A stretch of DNA of 64,000 nt from Candidatus Aalborgicola danicus (GTDB lineage Bacteria > Pseudomonadota > Gammaproteobacteria > Burkholderiales > Burkholderiaceae_C): NCBI GenBank assembly GCA_016703945.1, contig JADJBC010000005.1, positions 186,001 through 250,000 of the forward strand. The letters run 5' to 3'. The stretch's first letter is position 1, and each line of letters opens with the position of its first letter. The notes beneath the pieces are model-generated. The model saw only the letters and a list, made by a program, of their open reading frames with translations. It was not told where the DNA came from and searched no databases. Position numbers and translations under genes: made by a program. This document shows, piece after piece, positions 8,791-17,098 of the stretch.

Positions 8791-8819
8791 AAAGAAACTT
8801 GCAGGCGCGCGGCATGGTT

Positions 8820-10205
8820 TCAAGCCAGCGTGATCAGACGATTCAGTTCCTGAAGGTTTGCACCGCATATCTCGCGAAACCGCGCACTGATGCGTTGGTC
8901 AGCCCTTGCCGTGTCCCAAAACAACTGCGCGGCCTGGCTTGCCAGCAGCCATGCGGCTCTGTCCTTGGGCGTTGGCAGGCCGGGTGTGTACTCGGCCCTT
9001 GGAATTTCCCCGCCGGCCATGGGGGCGTAGGCCATGGGCAGCATGTCGTACACCGGCGCGACCTGCATGTTGGGTCCCGGAGCAAAGCTCATATTGCCTT
9101 TGTGCATGTCGGCATTGGCGATGAGCTTGCCAAAGGCCCAAATGGTGCGCAGTTGCGCAGCGGCCTCCAAACTTAACCAGCCCAGTGCGTGCATGGTGTC
9201 GCCCGCGTCACCCCAGTCTGTGCTGGTGGTTGGCATCAGAGCGGCTTCCAGCGTGTCCAGGCAACACAACGGGCTGCGGCCAAACAGGCCATGCCGGTCG
9301 AAACGCTCTACCTCCAGAAAGGTGCGGCCGCCGTGTTGCAGCACCCGGCTGTTGGCACTTTGAAGCCCTGGAATGGTCCGAATCGTCTGGTGGGCCAGGT
9401 GCTCGCACACCAGCAGGTCAGACCACCGTTGGACGGTGTCAGAGCGGTCATCGGCCGAGAATTTCACAATGACGTGCGGCGTTTGTGCACCCGGCAGCTC
9501 GCGCAGGGCAGGGAATTTAGGGAACTCGCCCCCGGCGCTGGAGCCCGCGACGCCGCGCGAGCTGGTCTGCTCTGCGAACGCCAGGTAGCCGGCAGGGGTG
9601 TCGTGTTCATTCAACACGGATTGCGGAGCGGCTTTGTTGTGCAGCCAGAGGTCCAACGCGGCTTCACCCAGTATCAGGTTGCCGCTGGTGTCTGCCCCCC
9701 GGTTCAGCAGGATGACCAGCACATCGTCATCGCTCCATTCCTTGGGGTTGCTGGAGACGCCCAGCGCCTTGGATTCCAGCCGGGCAAACATGCGGCCCAT
9801 AAACCCTTGCGGTTTCATGTCCTGCAAAGGGTAGGGCAGACCATCAGGCCACACACCTTGGGCGAACTCCTGCTCTATCGGCCAACCCATGCCCGCCACG
9901 TCCAAGACTGTCCCTCGGGGGGCTATCAAGTCCAGCTGGCCAACCAGGGTCGGCACGCCATCACGATCGATGGCGTAAACCGGCGCACCAGTTGTTGTTC
10001 CGCGCAGGGTGCGGCGCAGAAAGTAGCGTGTGCCACGGGCCTTGCCCAGGCGCAGCACAGTGTTCCCAGCCTCCTTGAGCATGCGAACCATGGTGGGCGT
10101 GCTGACTTGGGCCCTGGTGGCGAGTTCCGTGCTTTTGGCGCCAGGATTGCGCTGCAAAAGGCGCGGCAACTGGTTGCGAGGGATTTGCAACGGATTTGGT
10201 GGCAT
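8820..10205 (-). CDS. yjjJ: HipA-family serine kinase, YjjJ type
   Basis: A 461-residue HipA-like kinase of the YjjJ subgroup. The first 65 residues form a helix-turn-helix (LATRAQVSTPTMVRMLKEAG), so a DNA-binding module is fused to the kinase and no separate HipB gene is needed. The C-terminal kinase core shows VIVKFSADDRS (ATP-binding lysine), FLEVERFDRHG, and GKLIANADMHKGNMSFAP with the catalytic Asp and the Asn of the metal site, then APVYDMLPM. HipA kinases phosphorylate translation factors or glutamyl-tRNA synthetase; the target of this one is unknown. It is a single gene with its own upstream gap. Confidence 0.85.
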   Translation of the reverse strand: MPPNPLQIPRNQLPRLLQRNPGAKSTELATRAQVSTPTMVRMLKEAGNTVLRLGKARGTRYFLRRTLRGTTTGAPVYAIDRDGVPTLVGQLDLIAPRGTVLDVAGMGWPIEQEFAQGVWPDGLPYPLQDMKPQGFMGRMFARLESKALGVSSNPKEWSDDDVLVILLNRGADTSGNLILGEAALDLWLHNKAAPQSVLNEHDTPAGYLAFAEQTSSRGVAGSSAGGEFPKFPALRELPGAQTPHVIVKFSADDRSDTVQRWSDLLVCEHLAHQTIRTIPGLQSANSRVLQHGGRTFLEVERFDRHGLFGRSPLCCLDTLEAALMPTTSTDWGDAGDTMHALGWLSLEAAAQLRTIWAFGKLIANADMHKGNMSFAPGPNMQVAPVYDMLPMAYAPMAGGEIPRAEYTPGLPTPKDRAAWLLASQAAQLFWDTARADQRISARFREICGANLQELNRLITLA

Positions 10206-10374
10206 TGTGATTCGATTGGTGAAGCGATATTTTCACACGTGAACCGACGCGTACCAATGGAAAAACTCTAACAAACTATCGTTTTGTAGTTTTTGTGATT
10301 CGATATTTATGCTATTAGCACGTATCGAACGACGTGTAGCATGACCCTAATGTCGCTGTCACCGGCTCCAAGCT

Positions 10375-11604
10375 TCACAGTCGCTTCAATGTCCGGCACT
10401 CGGGCGCCGCCCGAAAGTCCTTGATGGACTGCAGGCCAGGCACTACCAGTTCTTTCCAGCTTTTGCGCAGGCGGCGCAGGGCACCCGGCACAGCTTGCAA
10501 TCCATCCTGTGGTGCGGTTTGCGCCATAAAGAGTTGGTAAACCCCCTCCTTTGCGCCCGCCAGGGTTTTGTTGGCGAGCACGGTCTTGCCCGCGACCAGG
10601 TAGGTTTGCAGGTCACCAAAAGTCACCAGCAGGGGTTTGGATGGCGGGCTGAAGTCCTTCAGGTCTTCATCGGCCAGCCAGCGCAGCACGTTTTGTGCTG
10701 CCAGGGCACCCATGTCGATAGCGTTGAATGCCTGCTTGCTGACGGGCTTGGGCAAGGCTGCGGCATCGCCCACCACAAAGATACTGGTCGAATAGCGGCT
10801 TTGCAGGGTTTGGTGCACGGCCGCCCAGGTGTGGGGTGGGCGGATGAGCTTGGCTTCTCGCAGCAAGGGCGGCGCAGCCTGCCCGGCGGCCCAGATGGTC
10901 AGGGCTGAGGGCAAGCGTTTGCCAGACGCCAGCCAAACCATCTTGGGCGTAACGCGGGCCACGGACTCACCCGTATGAAATGACACCCGGTGTTCAACGC
11001 ACAGCCGTCGCAAGTCGGCGTCTATCATTTTTGGAAAACCGGGCATCAATTGGTTGCCGGACTCGACCATGGCGAACGAAATCTCGGGCCGGTGGCGGTA
11101 GCGGCGCAGCAATTCTCCCAGCGCCTCGACGCCCGAGATGCCACCACCCACAACAACCACTTGCATGGGCGAGTGGGTGTGCTGCAAGGCCTCCATCCGC
11201 TTCTCGATCGCAAGGCTCTCCGCAACCGACCGAAACGGCCAGGTGTGGCTGTCCACGCCGGGGATGTGGTAGTTGTTGCTGATGCCGCCCACGGCGACGA
11301 TGGCTGCGTCAAAGGGCAGGATGTCGCCACCCGCCGTAGTGACGCGACGACGGCGCACATCCAGGTGGGTCACGCTGTCTTGCACAAAGCGGTGCCCGGC
11401 GTGGGTAATGATGTCGGAGCGGTTGAGGCGCAGGCCTTGGGGGGTTTTGACGCCGGACAGAATTTCATGAATCCCGGGTGTCCACTCAAAATGCGGTGAC
11501 GGGTCGATTACCGTCACGTCGCAGGTCTTGGGCAATTTGATGGCGGCGGTCAGCCCGGCAAAATTGGCGCCAATGATCAGCACTTTTTTTGGTTTGACGG
11601 TCAT
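10375..11604 (-). CDS. NAD(P)/FAD-dependent oxidoreductase (type II NADH dehydrogenase / AIF-like)
   Basis: A 409-residue two-dinucleotide-binding flavoprotein. The FAD-binding motif is VLIIGANFAGLTAAIKLP at residues 8-25; the NADH-binding motif is VVVVGGGISGVEALGELL near residue 160; FVVGDAAALPKP marks the second FAD contact. This is the layout of type II NADH dehydrogenases, sulfide:quinone reductases and AIF-like proteins. The conserved Cys pair of sulfide:quinone reductases is not evident, so a dehydrogenase role is favoured. ATG at 11604 is chosen over TTG at 11619 because GGAG precedes it at a suitable distance. Confidence 0.8.
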   Translation of the reverse strand: MTVKPKKVLIIGANFAGLTAAIKLPKTCDVTVIDPSPHFEWTPGIHEILSGVKTPQGLRLNRSDIITHAGHRFVQDSVTHLDVRRRRVTTAGGDILPFDAAIVAVGGISNNYHIPGVDSHTWPFRSVAESLAIEKRMEALQHTHSPMQVVVVGGGISGVEALGELLRRYRHRPEISFAMVESGNQLMPGFPKMIDADLRRLCVEHRVSFHTGESVARVTPKMVWLASGKRLPSALTIWAAGQAAPPLLREAKLIRPPHTWAAVHQTLQSRYSTSIFVVGDAAALPKPVSKQAFNAIDMGALAAQNVLRWLADEDLKDFSPPSKPLLVTFGDLQTYLVAGKTVLANKTLAGAKEGVYQLFMAQTAPQDGLQAVPGALRRLRKSWKELVVPGLQSIKDFRAAPECRTLKRL

Positions 11605-11670
11605 CGAAAGATTCTCCAATTGGTGTTGGGTAGGAAGTGGATAGCGCGGGTCGTAGGGGAAACGGAGCGA

Positions 11671-12621
11671 TCAACCAGCCTGAGCAGCCGCTGCCGCATA
11701 GGATGCAGGGGCCTGGTAGACCAGCACCTTGAGTGCGCGCTCAGGTGAAGCATCGGCAAAGACTGCTGGATTGTCCACGCGCTGGACAAAGGTGAACTCC
11801 GGGGCCAGTTCGGCCATCAGCGTCTGCAAAAAAGCAGAGTCCAGTTCGGGCGCGTTCAGGCACAACACGACGTGCCCGCCAGGAGCCCACAGTTCAGGCA
11901 GACGCCGCAGCACCCGGGCGTAGTCTTTGGTGGCCACAAAGCTGCCCTTTTGAAAGCTGGGCGGGTCGACGATGATGAGGTCGTATGGGCCACCCCTGGT
12001 GATCTTGCCCCAGGTTGAAAAGATGTCATGGGCCCAGAAGCTGGCCCCGGTCAAGAGGCCATTGAGTTGGTGGTTTTGTTGCCCCAGGGCCATGGCGCCG
12101 TGGCTCATGTCCACGTTGACCACCTGCTTGGCACCGGCTTGCAAGGCCACGACCGAAAACGCGCAGGTGTAGGCAAACAGGTTGAGCACCTTGATGCCAG
12201 GGCGTTGCGCCACATGCTCGCGCACCCAGCGTCGGCCCTGCGCCATGTCGGGGAAAAAACCGTGGTTCTGCCCCTTGAGCAAATGCACCAGGTAACGCGC
12301 CCCGTCTTCCGTCACCGTATGCGGGCTGGGCACGGCGCCCGCCATCAAACGGGTCTCGGGTTGGCCCTTGTGGCGGCATTGGTAGACCCAGTTCAGCGGC
12401 TGTTCCGGGGCCAACTGGTGCAGGCGTTCACTCAAAGCCGCATGCACGCTGGCCAGTTCGTCGTCGGTGGAGGGCAAAAAACTGGTCAGCAACCACACCG
12501 GCGGGAATGCGTCCAGCGCCCAGTGCTCGCAGCCTGGATGCAGGCCGCCACGGCCATGAAAAATCCGCTGGGCATCTAAAGGCAGGGCCATCTGTGCGAT
12601 GGCGTTTAACAAGGCTTGCAT
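11671..12621 (-). CDS. Class I SAM-dependent methyltransferase, RlmI/RlmK-like (COG1092)
   Basis: A 316-residue methyltransferase. The SAM-binding motif is KVLNLFAYTCAFSVVALQAG, followed by VVNVDMSH, and the catalytic-region motif LIIVDPPSFQKGSF. These match the C-terminal domain of 23S rRNA cytosine-C5 methyltransferases of the RlmI family. The N-terminal PUA domain of RlmI is not obvious, so it is a shortened member and its RNA target is uncertain. ATG at 12621 is preferred over the TTG at 12648. It reads away from the neighbouring DUF2330 gene. Confidence 0.8.
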   Translation of the reverse strand: MQALLNAIAQMALPLDAQRIFHGRGGLHPGCEHWALDAFPPVWLLTSFLPSTDDELASVHAALSERLHQLAPEQPLNWVYQCRHKGQPETRLMAGAVPSPHTVTEDGARYLVHLLKGQNHGFFPDMAQGRRWVREHVAQRPGIKVLNLFAYTCAFSVVALQAGAKQVVNVDMSHGAMALGQQNHQLNGLLTGASFWAHDIFSTWGKITRGGPYDLIIVDPPSFQKGSFVATKDYARVLRRLPELWAPGGHVVLCLNAPELDSAFLQTLMAELAPEFTFVQRVDNPAVFADASPERALKVLVYQAPASYAAAAAQAG

Positions 12622-12770
12622 GGGTGGCAATGTACCTTGCCAACCCAAAGCGGTGGAACGAGTCGCCCGCTGGTTGTGTCGGTTTGCCGCAGAGTTTTTT
12701 TTTGCGGTGTTTTAACCCCATAGCCGCTGCCCATTCGTTTAAGCGTACGACCAACCCAGAAAGGCCACGT

Positions 12771-14444
12771 ATGCACACCCACCGACCCAACACCACCGTC
12801 CCGCACCGCGCGAAAAGCGCGTTGTGCGCCCTCGTCCTTGCCGCCAGCTTGCCCCTGCCAGCGCAAGCCTTTTGCGGCTTCTACGCCGGCAAGGCCGATG
12901 CCAATTTGTTCAACGAGGCCAGCCAGGTGGTGATGGTGCGCGACGGCAAACGCACCGTCATCTCCATGCTCAACGACTACAAAGGCCCCTTGAGCGAATT
13001 TGCGCTGGTGGTGCCCACACCAACCACGCTGCAAAAGGGCCAGGTGCGGGTAGCCGACAAGCTGACGTTTGAGCGGCTGGATGCCTACAGCAGCCCGCGT
13101 CTGGCGGAATACCACGACAGCGATCCCTGCCAGGTGCGATTTGACTGGGGGTACGACACTATGGCCAAGCAAAGGTGGCTCGGCCAGGCTGTGCCAGCAC
13201 CGGCCGCAATGGCCGCACGTGCAGAGAAATCGGCGCGCGACAAAGCGTTGGGCGTGACCGTCGAGGCGCACTACACGCTGGAGGAATACGACATCGTCAG
13301 CCTGTCGGCCACACAGTCCGATGGCTTGGAAACCTGGCTGGGTGAAAACGGCTACAAAATTCCCAAGGGTGCCAGCGCCGCCTTGAAGCCCTATATCAAC
13401 CAGGGCATGAAGTTTTTTGTCGCCAAGGTCAATTTAAAAGAGCAGCTCAAGACCGGCTACACCACACTGCGCCCGCTGCAGTTCGCGTTTGAGAGCGAAA
13501 AGTTCATGCTGCCCATGCGCCTGGGCATGCTCAACGCCGCGCCCGATAAGCCGCAGGATTTGATCATCTACCTGCTCACCAAGGATGGCCGTGTGGAAAG
13601 CAGCAACTACCGAACCGTCAAGTTGTCCGCCAACGTCAATTTGCCGTTCTTCATCAAACCAAAATTTCAGGACTTCTACAAGGCGCTGTTTGCCAGCCAG
13701 GCCACCAAGGAAGACCACCGCGTGGTGTTTACCGAGTACTTTTGGGACATGGCCTGGTGCGACCCCTGCGCCGCCAATCCACTGAGCAAAGAAGAGCTGC
13801 GCGGCGCCGGGGTGTTCTGGACCGAAGGCAATGCGCAAGACAACTTCAAGGCGATGACCTCGCCGCCCGGCCCCGCCATCAAGAGTGTGGTGCCCCCCAT
13901 GTTTGGTGGAGCACAGCCCGTGGTGCTGACCCGCCTGCACGTGCGCTACACCGCCAACACCTTTCCTGAAGACCTGATGTTCACGCAGACCAAGGATCGC
14001 CAGAACTGGCAAACGCGTTACGTGGTGCAGAACCCCTATGAGGGCAGCGTTGCACAGTGCAGTGCCAAGGTGGGCCAGATGGATTGCGAGGCGATGTGCA
14101 AACCCCGTGTGGCCCAGGTTTTGACCACACCTCCGTTCGAAGGCCAAATCCCGTTGTACCGCGACAAAGACCCCCTGGTCTTGCAGCGTGATTGCGTGAG
14201 CAGTTGCGTAGCCTCCAAACAAACGGGCATCAACAGTGCGGCACGTTACTACCAGACCGACCTGCCCAAACGCCTGGACAGCGAGAAGCTGACCTTGGCC
14301 CAACTGACCGGCTGGAAGCTGAGTGATATCGATGCACTGCCAGGCGCAGACCGGTACGCTGGAAGCATGGCCACCAGACCCCAAAGCACGGGGCCGACCA
14401 AGACTTGGTGGGAAGTGCTGTTTGGCAGCAGCAAGACCCAATAG
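12771..14444 (+). CDS. Secreted DUF2330 family protein
   Basis: A 557-residue exported protein. The signal peptide is clear (SALCALVLAASLPLPAQAF), followed directly by CGFYAGKADANLFNEASQVV, the typical DUF2330 start with an early Cys. Further family-like parts include GPLSEFALVVPTPT and FWDMAWCDPCAANPLS, plus several Cys pairs (CEAMCKP, CVSSCVA) that suggest disulfides in the periplasm. AGAAAGG lies shortly before ATG 12771; the long upstream extension has no merit. The following RnfD-like membrane gene starts 12 bases after the stop, so the pair is probably an operon. Function is unknown. Confidence 0.85.
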   Translation: MHTHRPNTTVPHRAKSALCALVLAASLPLPAQAFCGFYAGKADANLFNEASQVVMVRDGKRTVISMLNDYKGPLSEFALVVPTPTTLQKGQVRVADKLTFERLDAYSSPRLAEYHDSDPCQVRFDWGYDTMAKQRWLGQAVPAPAAMAARAEKSARDKALGVTVEAHYTLEEYDIVSLSATQSDGLETWLGENGYKIPKGASAALKPYINQGMKFFVAKVNLKEQLKTGYTTLRPLQFAFESEKFMLPMRLGMLNAAPDKPQDLIIYLLTKDGRVESSNYRTVKLSANVNLPFFIKPKFQDFYKALFASQATKEDHRVVFTEYFWDMAWCDPCAANPLSKEELRGAGVFWTEGNAQDNFKAMTSPPGPAIKSVVPPMFGGAQPVVLTRLHVRYTANTFPEDLMFTQTKDRQNWQTRYVVQNPYEGSVAQCSAKVGQMDCEAMCKPRVAQVLTTPPFEGQIPLYRDKDPLVLQRDCVSSCVASKQTGINSAARYYQTDLPKRLDSEKLTLAQLTGWKLSDIDALPGADRYAGSMATRPQSTGPTKTWWEVLFGSSKTQ

Positions 14445-14455
14445 GCGGGGGTGCT

Positions 14456-15352
14456 ATGAATACACTAGCGGTTAGTGCACATTCCACGAGGGCTAGCGGC
14501 TCATTTGTCTTGCAGTTTCTGGGAGCGGCGCGCCTTCTGGATGCACGCTGGTTTCAGATTCTGTTTCTGGCCAGCTTCCTGTCCCTGGGTGCACTGGCAC
14601 GTGACTTTGCGTTGACCGGGTCGCAGATGTTGTTGACCTTCGCCAGCGCCATATCCACCCAAGCGGCCTGGCAGTGGGGTCTGAATCTGCCCGGCAAACG
14701 CCAATGGGGTGGCTACCTGAGTGCGCTGATTTCCAGCTTTGGCATTTGTATTCTGGTTCGTGCCGAGAACGCTTGGGTACATCCCCTGTTGGCCTGTGTT
14801 GCCATGAGCAGCAAGTACCTCATCCGCGGTGGCCCTGCTGCTTGCAGGAGCCACTTGCTGAACCCCGCCAACCTGGCTGCATTTGCGGCATGGGCCTGGT
14901 TGCCGGGTGCCTGGTTAAGCCCGGGCCAGTGGGGGTCTGAGAGCCTGGCCGCCCTGTGGTTCATTGCACTCGGCGGGCTGGTAACGCAGCGCATCAATCG
15001 CTGGGATGTGTCGCTGGCTTTCCTGGCAAGCTGGAGTCTTCTGTTGGGTGTGCGGCTCTGGTGGCTCGATTACGCCTGGAACCCCGGAGCGGCCATGTGG
15101 TTGCAGCAAGCCAGCAATGGCGCCGTTTTGCTGTTCGCCTTCTTCATGATCTCGGACCCTATGACGACACCCCAGCGCGCCAGCGTGCGCATCACCTACG
15201 CGGTGCTGGTGGCCGTGGGGGCGTTTGTCTGGCAGTACCTGCTGTTCAAACCCCATGGCCTGATCGTGGTGCTGTTCCTGGCTAGCTGGACCGTGCCACT
15301 GTGGAATTGGCTCTGGCCGCAACAGCGGTTTCAGTGGCGTGACCCGGGCTGA
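14456..15352 (+). CDS. RnfD/NqrB-like integral membrane protein
   Basis: A 298-residue protein with about eight hydrophobic segments. The segment RSHLLNPANLAAFAAWAWLP resembles the RnfD/NqrB/Ec-ACP family signature region with its conserved N-P. No other rnf or nqr subunits are nearby, and its partner is the preceding DUF2330 protein, so it is probably a stand-alone relative and not part of an ion-pumping complex. The first codons (about 4-17) coincide with a copy of a dispersed intergenic repeat, so the natural start may be the TTG at 14510 or the repeat has been captured as coding sequence. Confidence 0.7.
   Translation: MNTLAVSAHSTRASGSFVLQFLGAARLLDARWFQILFLASFLSLGALARDFALTGSQMLLTFASAISTQAAWQWGLNLPGKRQWGGYLSALISSFGICILVRAENAWVHPLLACVAMSSKYLIRGGPAACRSHLLNPANLAAFAAWAWLPGAWLSPGQWGSESLAALWFIALGGLVTQRINRWDVSLAFLASWSLLLGVRLWWLDYAWNPGAAMWLQQASNGAVLLFAFFMISDPMTTPQRASVRITYAVLVAVGAFVWQYLLFKPHGLIVVLFLASWTVPLWNWLWPQQRFQWRDPG
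14464..14508 (+). repeat. Dispersed repeat, copy 2 (inside reading frame)
   Basis: CTAGCGGTTAGTGCACATTC followed by CACGAGGGCTAGCGGC. It matches the same repeat family as copies 1 and 3-8 and overlaps the beginning of the RnfD-like gene. Confidence 0.65.
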
Positions 15353-15361
15353 CCTACCGCA

Positions 15362-16609
15362 TCACAGTTGGATGGCGGATTGCACCACGCGCCGCGCTGA
15401 GGCCACCGCACTCTCCAGCAAAGGAATACCTGGCGCAGCATAGGAGCCGCAGAAGAACACTCGCCGTTGTGGTTCTGCGTGCAGGGCCTCCAGCCGTTGC
15501 AGGTTGGCCTGCGTGGCCAGGTCGACGACGGGGCGCTGCAGGCTGCAGTCTTGCAACACCAGCTCAGACGCAGGCTCTACCAAGGGGTTGATGGTTTGAA
15601 ACAAAGGGCGCGTATCTTGGTACGCTGGCAACAGGTGGTTGACCCAGATGCTGACCATGGGCCTGTCAAACTGCGGCGCCAGCAGGTAGTTGACCGGGCA
15701 CCAGTCGGCGCGCTTGGCGGGCATTAAGCGCACGTCGTGGTGCATCACCACGCGCACCGTGCCGTAGCGCACGGCCCCCAAGACCGAGCGCTCGGCGGGG
15801 CTCACATCCGCCAGCATGGTCAAAACCTGGTTGGCTTGCGTGGCAAACACCAAGAAGTCGAAGGTCTCGGCATTACCGTCTTCCATGGTGATGAGCACGG
15901 TGTTGGCCTGGCGCCGCACGCTGCGAATGTGCGCACCCAGCCGCAACTGCGCCACGCGTGTTGTCAGCGCCTGTGCAATGGCCTGCGCGCCACCCACGGC
16001 GCGGTAGACGCTGGACACGATGAAGTCGCGATTGAAATACTGCGCAATCACCTCGGCCGGGTAGTCGCGCACTTCCTGGCAGCTCACGGTGTTGATGCCG
16101 GCAAAGGCGGGGATCAGGAAGCGGTCCGTAAACGTGCTGGAGTACTTTTGCAGGTCCAGGTAGTCGCCAATGGTGCGGTCCGCCAAATCGCCTGCGGCCA
16201 GAGCGCGCGGTGCCTGCCACAGGAAACGTCCCAGGTCGAACAAGATGTCGCGGGATGTGCTGCGCAGCCAGGTGCCGGGTGTGACCCAGGGAAGGGTCTT
16301 GCCCAGCGCTTGCAGGTTGCGGTAGCGAAAATAACAAGCGCCACCCAGATCGCTAAAACCCAGCGAGGCATCCAACGGCTCGACCGCCACACCGGTCTGT
16401 GCCAGCAGCGCAAACAACTCGGGGTAGTAGCCCGGGTAGATGACACGCAAGGGCACATCCACCACGCCGCCGCTCGCCTGCACGCTGTGCGCGCCAATCC
16501 CTAAACTTGGCTGGCGTTCAAACAGCGTGACCTTGTGTTTTTCTCCCAGGAACCACGACGCCGCCAGGCCGGCCATGCCACTGCCGATGATTGCGATGTG
16601 TTGCGCCAT
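15362..16609 (-). CDS. FAD-dependent amine-oxidase-like protein (COG2907)
   Basis: A 415-residue flavoprotein of the NAD(P)/FAD-binding amine oxidase type. The N-terminal FAD motif is IAIIGSGMAGLAASWFLG followed by KVTLFERQ. Downstream, FLVFATQANQVLTMLAD and the C-terminal VFFCGSYAAPGIPLLESAV form the second FAD-contact region. COG2907 members often sit with fatty-acid or cyclopropane-lipid genes; here it is alone, converging on the RnfD-like gene (gap of nine bases). Substrate unknown. Confidence 0.8.
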   Translation of the reverse strand: MAQHIAIIGSGMAGLAASWFLGEKHKVTLFERQPSLGIGAHSVQASGGVVDVPLRVIYPGYYPELFALLAQTGVAVEPLDASLGFSDLGGACYFRYRNLQALGKTLPWVTPGTWLRSTSRDILFDLGRFLWQAPRALAAGDLADRTIGDYLDLQKYSSTFTDRFLIPAFAGINTVSCQEVRDYPAEVIAQYFNRDFIVSSVYRAVGGAQAIAQALTTRVAQLRLGAHIRSVRRQANTVLITMEDGNAETFDFLVFATQANQVLTMLADVSPAERSVLGAVRYGTVRVVMHHDVRLMPAKRADWCPVNYLLAPQFDRPMVSIWVNHLLPAYQDTRPLFQTINPLVEPASELVLQDCSLQRPVVDLATQANLQRLEALHAEPQRRVFFCGSYAAPGIPLLESAVASARRVVQSAIQL

Positions 16610-16802
16610 GGGGGCATGCTAACAGCCGCTGGTAGCGTCTTGCACCGACGTGTGTTGCCATAATGTGCTGACAATGGATGGTTCGCTGCACTGCGCAGCC
16701 GACGGCAAGAAAAGCGTAACGTGTTACACATAGTCCGACCGTTCATACCCTGGGTGACCGCATTGGCAATGGTGTTAATGCTGTTGTGCGGCCAAGGGTT
16801 GG

Positions 16803-16845
16803 AAATATAGCTAAATGCGCATATTCCACGGGGGTTAGCTGCCAA
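16803..16845 (+). repeat. Dispersed repeat, copy 3
   Basis: ATATAGCTAAATGCGCATAT followed by TCCACGGGGGTTAGCTGCC. It is among the best-preserved copies of the family and lies in non-coding DNA between the amine oxidase gene and the metallopeptidase gene. Confidence 0.65.
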
Positions 16846-17098
16846 AAACATGGTGAACAATTAGCTCTGTTCAAAAGCCTGCTTGTGTGAGTGTAGGTGC
16901 GCAACGGACAGACCCCACATCCTGAGCGAAATCCACCGCGGCCACTGTATCAACCCAAAAATGCTCTGTACCGCCAACTTGCTCTTGCCACTCATGCGCA
17001 TGGCGCGCAAGGCCGCGTGTGTGTTCGCGGGTTCCGCCAAGTTGTTTTCCAGTTCAGGCGTTTGGCGTTTTTCTTCAGAGCCAGAAACGCGGCTGGAG
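16846..17098. other. Non-coding stretch or unidentified gene remnant
   Basis: The gap from 16610 to 17098 has no recognised gene. On the minus strand a frame ending at 16861 stays open for about 65 codons beyond the end of blaR1 (containing NTHAALRAMRMSGKSKL and GLIQWPRWISLRMWG). I could not match it to a family; it may be the tail of a decayed mobile-element gene or chance. The rest of the gap holds repeat copy 3 and nothing else that I can see. Confidence 0.3.

Noticed and set aside
8741..8833. 30-codon reading frame overlapping the dehydrogenase stop
   Set aside because: It overlaps the stem-loop and the end of yjjJ, shows no family resemblance and is short enough to be chance.
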